Positions 58,385-64,000 of a stretch of DNA of 64,000 nucleotides are shown in pieces. The translations under genes and the position numbers were made by a program. Origin of the DNA: an uncultured Chlorobiaceae bacterium (GTDB taxonomy: Bacteria > Bacteroidota > Chlorobiia > Chlorobiales > Chlorobiaceae); the NCBI GenBank assembly GCA_903820085.1, contig CAIJGA010000015.1, forward strand, positions 19,481-83,480. Direction: 5' to 3'. The notes under the pieces were generated by a model. That model saw only the letters and a list, made by a program, of their open reading frames with translations, ran no database searches and had not been told where the DNA came from. Within the stretch, counting starts at the first letter, position 1, and every line of letters begins with the position of its first letter.

Positions 58385-58429
58385 ATCATTGCCCGCAAGC
58401 GTTTTTGTCATTTCAATCGTGTCGCCGTT

Positions 58430-58612
58430 ATGAAAAAAATCTTGCTGGGCATTATTCTTCTCATCGCAAGTCCCTGCGCGAAGGTCTCTGCCGCCGGGCA
58501 ACTTGTGACGGAATCGCGAGTCGATATTTTTGGGAACGGAGCAAAAGAGCGGGTTCGGTTTTTATTGGTTGAGGGCCAGCGGCTTTTCAGCAGGGAGAAC
58601 TACCGCCCCTGA
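58430..58612 (+). pseudogene. Short secreted-protein frame, probably truncated
   Basis: A 60-codon frame with a good signal peptide (MKKILLGIILLIASPCAK) and a following strand pattern VDIFGNGAKERVRFLLVEG that reads like the beginning of a larger exported beta-protein. The frame then stops at TGA, and a terminator lies 73 bases on. The abrupt end suggests a gene cut short by a frameshift or deletion, though a genuine small exported protein is possible. The family is not recognised. Confidence 0.4.
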
Positions 58613-58684
58613 CCTGGTTCTGCCGCTTCGGCAATCCTGTTAAGCATACTTCCGTCTGCGGCACCGATATTCAGCCAGAGCGTT

Positions 58685-58709
58685 GCCAGGGGCCTCCCTG
58701 GCTTTTTTT
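58685..58709 (+). terminator. Strong rho-independent terminator
   Basis: gccaggg/ccctggc (7-bp stem, 4-base loop) followed by seven T residues. It ends the tsaE-tsaB transcription unit and its short trailing frame. Confidence 0.92.
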
Positions 58710-58833
58710 GCCTCAGTGAGCCGGCTTTTTCGTATGTTGAAGAGTTACTATTATTGCCATTCTGTAGCTGTTTTGTTGCGTGATGGCGGTAAGTTGTTGT
58801 AAAATATAGTTCACATATGAAGGAAGATGGTTT

Positions 58834-59229
58834 ATGAGTAGCTTGAAAGAGGAAGAGAGAGAGGGCGGTATCCAGGCAAAAGAGGTGTCGGTTGGTGAGT
58901 TGCTGGCAAGAAGGGCTGCCGAACTGGCGCTGGAGAAAAAGTGTGAAGAGGTCAAGATTCTTGATCTTCGCGGGTTGACCTCTGTTACCGATTATTTTGT
59001 GATTGTCACTGCTGATTCTGATCGTAAGGCAAAGGCGGCGGCGGAGCATATTATTGATGAGCTCAAGGTGGATGGTGAGCGCCCGATGCATGTTGAGGGC
59101 ATGGATTCCATGCACTGGATTCTGCTGGACTACATTGATGTTGTTGTGCATATTTTTATGCCGGATGAACGTCATTTTTATGACCTCGAATCTCTCTGGT
59201 CGGATGCACCGGTAATAACAGTGAGCTGA
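58834..59229 (+). CDS. rsfS: Ribosomal silencing factor RsfS
   Basis: A 131-residue RsfS/YbeB/Iojap protein that binds L14 of the large ribosomal subunit and blocks subunit joining in starvation. Landmarks are [19 protein letters not shown], then [20 protein letters not shown] and [13 protein letters not shown] charged extension of about 25 residues precedes the domain. An aggaag ribosome site lies before the ATG. gyrA follows after 122 bp. Confidence 0.94.
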   Translation: MSSLKEEEREGGIQAKEVSVGELLARRAAELALEKKCEEVKILDLRGLTSVTDYFVIVTADSDRKAKAAAEHIIDELKVDGERPMHVEGMDSMHWILLDYIDVVVHIFMPDERHFYDLESLWSDAPVITVS

Positions 59230-59351
59230 TATTTTACCAATTTTTGTGCAGTTAGCTCTTGTGGCCGGCACTGCATCGTTCAGAATTCATACGGAATTTT
59301 ATACATTACGCCGTTGAGTTATTTATATCAATTATCACCCAGGATTTACCT

Positions 59352-61838
59352 ATGCAGCGCGAAAGAATAGTCCCGATCAGTATTGAAGAAGAAATGCGGG
59401 GTTCTTATCTCGATTATTCGATGTCGGTCATTGTCAGTCGTGCGTTGCCTGATGTGCGGGATGGTCTGAAGCCGGTTCACCGGAGGGTTCTTTTCGGCAT
59501 GCATGAACTTGGTCTGCAGGCAGGTAAGCCCCATAAAAAGTCTGCCCGTATTGTCGGTGAAGTGCTTGGCAAGTTCCATCCTCATGGTGATACCGCTGTT
59601 TACGACAGTCTGGTGCGTCTGGTGCAGGAGTTTTCCATGCGCTACCCTCTGATTGACGGTCAGGGAAACTTTGGTTCGGTTGACGGCGACTCTCCTGCTG
59701 CCATGCGATATACCGAGGTACGCATGAAGGCCATTGCCGGTGAGATGCTGAAGGATCTCGACAAGGGTACCGTTGATTTCTCATTAAATTTTGATGACTC
59801 CCTTGAGGAGCCTACCGTTTTGCCTTCGGCAATTCCAAACCTGCTTGCGAACGGCTCGTCAGGTATTGCGGTCGGGATGGCAACCAATATTCCTCCCCAG
59901 AATCTTCGCGAGATTGTTGATGGCATGATAGCCCTGATTGCAAATCCGGAGCTGGAAGTTGCCGATATCATGAAATACGTTATTGCGCCTGATTTCCCGA
60001 CAGGCGGTATTATTTATGGTTATGAGGGCGTTCGCTCTGCCTACCTGACCGGCAGGGGCAAGGTGGTTATTCGTGCGCGGGCTATTGTGGAGATTACCCC
60101 GAAAAACAGTCGGGAATCGATTGTGGTTACGGAGCTTCCCTATCAGGTCAACAAGGTCCGGCTGATTGAGAAGATCGTCGAACTGGTGCATGATAAAAAA
60201 ATTGAAGGCATTGCCGATATTCGCGACGAGTCGGATCGTGACGGCATGCGACTGGTGATTGAACTGAAGCGTGATGCGGTGGCCATGGTTGTGCTGAACA
60301 ATCTCTACAAGCACACCCCGATGCAGGACACCTTCGGGGTGATCATGCTGGCGCTGGTTGATGGAGTGCCGAGGATCCTCAATCTCAAGGAGATGATGGT
60401 CTATTATATCAAGCACCGCAACGAAATTGTTTTGCGCCGGACGCAATTTGACCTTGCGTCAGCCGAAAAGCGGGCCCATATTCTTGAAGGACTGAAAATC
60501 TGTCTTGATAATCTTGATGAGGTGATTACCACGATTCGTGAATCACCCGATGCCTCAACGGCTCAGGAGAGGCTCATGGAGCGATTCGGCCTGTCAGAAC
60601 TGCAGGCGAAAGCCATTCTTGAAATGCGTCTCCAGCGTTTGACCGGTATGGAGCGCAAGAAGATTGATATGGAGTACACGGAGATTCTTGCCCTTATCGA
60701 GGAGCTGCGCTTTATTCTCGGCAGCCCTGAGAAACAGATGCAGATTATTCGTGAGGAGTTGCTGAAGGTCAGGGAGGTTTACGGTGACGAGCGCCGGACT
60801 GAAATTGTGCCGCAGGAAGGAGATTTCTCGATTGAAGACATGATTGCCCAGGAAGATGTGGTGATCACCATTACCCATGAGGGTTTTATCAAGCGGTTCC
60901 CGGTGTCGGGCTATCGCCGTCAGGCACGCGGCGGAAAAGGGGTTACGGGCGCTCAGGCAAAGCATGACGATTTTGTTGAGCATATGTTCATTGCCTCAAC
61001 CCACAACTATATCCTGTTCTTCACCAGCAGAGGCCGCTGCCATTGGCTCAAAGTCTATGAGATTCCTGAGGCCGGACGTGCTGCAAGGGGTCGTGCACTG
61101 GCCAATATCATGGAACTGCAGCAGGGTGAAAAAATCAGGGCATACATCAATATCAGGAACTTTGACGAGCCGGGCTTTATTGTCATGGCGACGACCAATG
61201 GTATTGTCAAAAAAACCGCACTTGAAGAGTTTTCCCATCCGAGAAAGAACGGTATTGCGGCCATTACCATTGATGAGCAGGATGAGTTGCTTGATGCCCG
61301 TCTGACCGACGGTGATCATCAGATTATTCTTGCAAAGAGTTCCGGTTTTGTCGTACGCTTTCCTGAGGCTGAAATCCGCGCGATGGGCCGTACGGCCATG
61401 GGCGTCAAGGGTATCACGCTCGATGAGGGTGAGAGGTGTATCTCAATGGTAACCACCAAGCGGTTCGATACGGCACTGCTTGCTGTTACCGACAATGGTT
61501 TTGGCAAGAGAAGTCGTGTTGAGGACTATCGCCTGACGCGGCGCGGTGCCCGTGGAGTCATTACGCTCAAGGCTCATGAAAAGGTTGGAGCCCTTATTGG
61601 CTTGCTTGACGTCAATGATGACGACGATCTTATCATTATTACAACGCATGGCATCGTCAATCGTCAGCACGTCTCCGATATTCGGTTGACCGGCAGGAAC
61701 ACTTCCGGGGTCAGGCTTGTCAGGCTGATGGCCGGGGATGTTATCTCTGCTCTTGCAAGAGTACCGAAGAGCGATGAAGAGCTTGATACGGAGCTGCCGC
61801 TGGAAGATCCTGATGGCCAGATTGATTTGTTTGTATAA
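59352..61838 (+). CDS. gyrA: DNA gyrase subunit A
   Basis: An 828-residue DNA-cleaving and rejoining subunit of gyrase. It starts [20 protein letters not shown]. The quinolone-determining region contains [17 protein letters not shown], and the catalytic Tyr lies in [10 protein letters not shown] near residue 121. The C-terminal beta-pinwheel includes the GyrA-box [10 protein letters not shown] (QRRGGKG-like), which marks a gyrase and not a topoisomerase IV subunit. In-frame codons upstream to 59259 are not used. Confidence 0.97.
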   Translation: MQRERIVPISIEEEMRGSYLDYSMSVIVSRALPDVRDGLKPVHRRVLFGMHELGLQAGKPHKKSARIVGEVLGKFHPHGDTAVYDSLVRLVQEFSMRYPLIDGQGNFGSVDGDSPAAMRYTEVRMKAIAGEMLKDLDKGTVDFSLNFDDSLEEPTVLPSAIPNLLANGSSGIAVGMATNIPPQNLREIVDGMIALIANPELEVADIMKYVIAPDFPTGGIIYGYEGVRSAYLTGRGKVVIRARAIVEITPKNSRESIVVTELPYQVNKVRLIEKIVELVHDKKIEGIADIRDESDRDGMRLVIELKRDAVAMVVLNNLYKHTPMQDTFGVIMLALVDGVPRILNLKEMMVYYIKHRNEIVLRRTQFDLASAEKRAHILEGLKICLDNLDEVITTIRESPDASTAQERLMERFGLSELQAKAILEMRLQRLTGMERKKIDMEYTEILALIEELRFILGSPEKQMQIIREELLKVREVYGDERRTEIVPQEGDFSIEDMIAQEDVVITITHEGFIKRFPVSGYRRQARGGKGVTGAQAKHDDFVEHMFIASTHNYILFFTSRGRCHWLKVYEIPEAGRAARGRALANIMELQQGEKIRAYINIRNFDEPGFIVMATTNGIVKKTALEEFSHPRKNGIAAITIDEQDELLDARLTDGDHQIILAKSSGFVVRFPEAEIRAMGRTAMGVKGITLDEGERCISMVTTKRFDTALLAVTDNGFGKRSRVEDYRLTRRGARGVITLKAHEKVGALIGLLDVNDDDDLIIITTHGIVNRQHVSDIRLTGRNTSGVRLVRLMAGDVISALARVPKSDEELDTELPLEDPDGQIDLFV

Positions 61839-61865
61839 TATGTTATTCCCAACCATGGAGGAAAT

Positions 61866-62090
61866 ATGGAAGAGAAAAAACCTTATATCATTATGGAGTT
61901 GCCGGGCACAAAATATTACTGTGCCTGTGGCCGCTCCGGGAACCTGCCTTACTGTGACGGTTCTCACAAAGGCAGCGGTCTTCACCCGGCAGCCGTGGAG
62001 ATAGAAGAGGAAAAAACCGTAGCAATTTGCGCTTGTGGCCGTTCGCAGAAGTTCCCCTTCTGCGATGGTTCCCATAAGGCAAAGCAATAA
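61866..62090 (+). CDS. Tandem CDGSH iron-sulfur protein
   Basis: A 74-residue protein with two CDGSH motifs, [16 protein letters not shown] and [16 protein letters not shown], each binding a [2Fe-2S] cluster through three Cys and one His. The tandem single-chain layout matches the mitochondrial CISD3/MiNT type and bacterial relatives. It probably works in electron or cluster transfer in the cytoplasm. A ggagg ribosome site precedes the ATG, 27 bp after gyrA. Confidence 0.92.
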   Translation: MEEKKPYIIMELPGTKYYCACGRSGNLPYCDGSHKGSGLHPAAVEIEEEKTVAICACGRSQKFPFCDGSHKAKQ

Positions 62091-62131
62091 CCATAGTTTT
62101 TATTTACCATTAATCAAGGACGGACGGTTTC

Positions 62132-63829
62132 ATGGCTCGACCGAAAAATGTCAAACATATTTTTGTGACCGGAGGGGTGATTTCCTCGCTCGGCAAGGGA
62201 ATTCTGTCAGCCTCTCTCGGGATGCTGCTCAAGTCACGTGGTCTGAAGGTGGCCATACAGAAATATGATCCCTATATCAATGTTGATCCTGGTACGATGT
62301 CACCATACCAGCATGGAGAGGTTTATGTGACCGATGACGGAGCAGAAACCGACCTTGATCTTGGCCATTACGAACGTTTTCTTGATGAGTCGACAACGCA
62401 GTCTTCAAATCTGACCATGGGGCGGGTCTATAAATCGGTCATCGACAAAGAGCGTCAGGGTGAATATCTTGGTGCAACCGTTCAGGTTGTTCCGCATGTG
62501 ATTGATGAAATCAAGGATCGCATGGCCGAGCAGGCAAAAAATGGCGATCTTGATGTCCTTATTACCGAAATCGGCGGGACGATAGGCGATATTGAATCGC
62601 TCCCGTTTCTTGAAGCCATGCGCCAGATGAAGCTTGATATGGGCGACAGCAACCTGCTGGACATCCATCTTACCTTTGTCCCCTATATCAAGGCCGCAAG
62701 CGAACTGAAAACAAAGCCGACACAACACAGCGTGAAAATGCTGCTGGGGGTTGGTATTCAGCCTGATATTCTTGTTTGCCGCAGCGAAAAGCCGCTCTCA
62801 CGCGAGATCAAAAACAAGGTGGGCCATTTTTGCAATGTCAACGAACTTGACGTTATCGGCCTGAACGATTGTGACACGATATACGAGGTTCCACTGATGC
62901 TGCTTAAGGAAAAGCTTGATCTGCGCGTTCTTAAAAAGCTCGGTCTGAAGAAATACAAGGAGCCGACACTCGACTACTGGCGGGATTTCTGCAACAAAGT
63001 CAAGTTTCCTGAGGATGGTGAGGTCACCATCGGCATATGCGGCAAATACACGGAATACCCCGATGCCTACAAATCCATTATCGAATCCTTCATTCATGCC
63101 GGGGCAAGCAACAATGTCAAAGTCAATGTCAGGCTGCTCAGGGCTGAGGATGCCGAACTGACGGCCTTTGATCTGGCAAAGGAGCTTCAGGGGCTAAACG
63201 GTATTCTGGTTGCCCCCGGTTTCGGTGATCGGGGTATTGAGGGGAAGATTAAATATATCCAGTATGCAAGGGAGCAGAATATTCCATTTCTTGGGATCTG
63301 TCTTGGCATGCAGTGCGCCACGATTGAATTTGCGCGTAACGTCTGTGGCCTGCAGGATGCCAACTCTACGGAATTTAACAAGCGAACCCGGTTCCCGGTT
63401 ATTGACCTCATGGAGCACCAGAAAAAGGTGAAAGAGAAGGGCGGCACCATGCGTCTGGGCAGCTATCCCTGTATCATTACGGAAGGGTCGAAGGCCTACG
63501 GCGTCTATCAGAAGTTTCTTATCAACGAAAGACATCGCCACCGTTACGAGTTCAACAATGCTTATCGCAAAAGTTTTGAGGACAGCGGTATGGTTTTTTC
63601 AGGAACGTCGCCTAACGGAGAGCTGGTTGAGATCATCGAGCTGAAGGATCATCGCTGGTTTGTAGGGGTACAGTTTCACCCTGAGCTGAAATCAAGGGTA
63701 CAGAAGGTACATCCGGTTTTTCATGGCTTTGTTGCCGCAGCGAAGGAGTACGCCCATAGCGTTCATCAGATGGATATGGTGATTGACATGCCCTCATTTG
63801 TTCCTGTTTTAACTGAACCGGCACAATAA
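62132..63829 (+). CDS. pyrG: CTP synthase
   Basis: A 565-residue glutamine amidotransferase making CTP from UTP. The synthetase domain begins [17 protein letters not shown] (P-loop-like) with [20 protein letters not shown]. The glutaminase domain carries the nucleophile Cys in [11 protein letters not shown] and the His/Glu pair in GVQFHPEL. The C-terminus is slightly extended. The last 171 bases of the window after this gene show no recognisable gene. Confidence 0.98.
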   Translation: MARPKNVKHIFVTGGVISSLGKGILSASLGMLLKSRGLKVAIQKYDPYINVDPGTMSPYQHGEVYVTDDGAETDLDLGHYERFLDESTTQSSNLTMGRVYKSVIDKERQGEYLGATVQVVPHVIDEIKDRMAEQAKNGDLDVLITEIGGTIGDIESLPFLEAMRQMKLDMGDSNLLDIHLTFVPYIKAASELKTKPTQHSVKMLLGVGIQPDILVCRSEKPLSREIKNKVGHFCNVNELDVIGLNDCDTIYEVPLMLLKEKLDLRVLKKLGLKKYKEPTLDYWRDFCNKVKFPEDGEVTIGICGKYTEYPDAYKSIIESFIHAGASNNVKVNVRLLRAEDAELTAFDLAKELQGLNGILVAPGFGDRGIEGKIKYIQYAREQNIPFLGICLGMQCATIEFARNVCGLQDANSTEFNKRTRFPVIDLMEHQKKVKEKGGTMRLGSYPCIITEGSKAYGVYQKFLINERHRHRYEFNNAYRKSFEDSGMVFSGTSPNGELVEIIELKDHRWFVGVQFHPELKSRVQKVHPVFHGFVAAAKEYAHSVHQMDMVIDMPSFVPVLTEPAQ

Positions 63830-64000
63830 ACGGCTTATTTCCGCTTTATTTGAGCAGGCAGGGGAAGAAAAGGTTTGGAAGTTACGGGACGGGATGGTAC
63901 ATTAGGAACCCGCTGAAGAATGATCGAAAGTGAAGTTGGAAGCGGGAAAGAGCCTGCAAAATGGCACGTTATTTGACAGTATGAAGTTGAGGGAAAAGCG

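Noticed and set aside
59259..59351. Upstream extension of gyrA
   Set aside because: The GyrA N-terminus [10 protein letters not shown] begins at 59352; earlier codons show no family similarity.

Overview
The window reads as a piece of a green sulfur bacterial chromosome (Chlorobiaceae; a Chlorobium or Pelodictyon relative). This is inferred from gene content. There is an isolated F1 beta/epsilon (atpD-atpC) operon with an 88-residue epsilon subunit. There is a ChlP/BchP-type geranylgeranyl reductase. Two protein families otherwise typical of cyanobacteria and plastids occur (DUF2499/DUF3593 and a DUF1997-like protein). GTP-dependent PEP carboxykinase, an acetate transporter and IorAB-type 2-oxoacid:ferredoxin oxidoreductase fit anaerobic phototrophic carbon metabolism. 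Almost all of the DNA is coding. No insertion sequence, prophage, CRISPR array or rRNA was seen.

Layout. 1-3.3 kb: gyrB (cut by the left edge), yraN, rnhB and a DUF2461 gene, all on the minus strand. 3.3-8.2 kb, plus strand: a hairpin-rich leader, RNase E/G, dapD and a C-terminal processing protease. 8.2-11.5 kb, minus: glyS, bchP and a Ycf49-like membrane protein, packed with almost no spacing. 11.7-14.9 kb: clpS, an LD-carboxypeptidase, atpC, atpD and tRNA-Thr. 15-18.8 kb: a TlpA-like thioredoxin, pckG, dodecin and an acetate transporter. 19-27 kb: an efflux block made of an MFS exporter, then an operon tolC-uspA-emrA-emrB. A GAF-type sigma-54 activator is divergent from this operon and a 10-bp inverted repeat lies between them. 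27.2-28.4 kb: a papain-like protease with a chagasin-type inhibitor gene directly downstream. 28.8-38.6 kb: aminotransferase, ACT protein, a gene-poor patch, YnfA, a vWA surface protein, paaK-iorB-iorA and an ArsA ATPase. 39-45.4 kb: a hybrid sensor kinase, a DUF1997-like protein, prfA, rseP and dxr. 45.6-52.6 kb: tRNA-Val, ftsH, pyrF, glmS, an SDR epimerase and a Dps-like ferritin. 52.7-58.6 kb: amt-glnB, a TPR protein, scpA, a DUF1015 gene, tsaE, tsaB and a short secreted-protein remnant. 58.8-63.8 kb: rsfS, gyrA, a tandem CDGSH protein and pyrG.

How the genes may work together. PaaK plus IorAB could carry aryl-acid/aryl-pyruvate interconversion, with the nearby aminotransferase closing a route to or from aromatic amino acids. 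The acetate transporter and PckG sit together and could link acetate uptake to gluconeogenesis. Amt-GlnB handles ammonium, but this PII protein lacks the tyrosine that is normally uridylylated. The least ordinary items are: the protease/inhibitor pair; the Ycf49-like gene in the bchP operon; UspA inside an efflux operon with a candidate operator; the structured leader ahead of RNase E/G; an IorA without its ferredoxin domain; and a palindrome that ends two convergent genes and gives both proteins a similar C-terminus.
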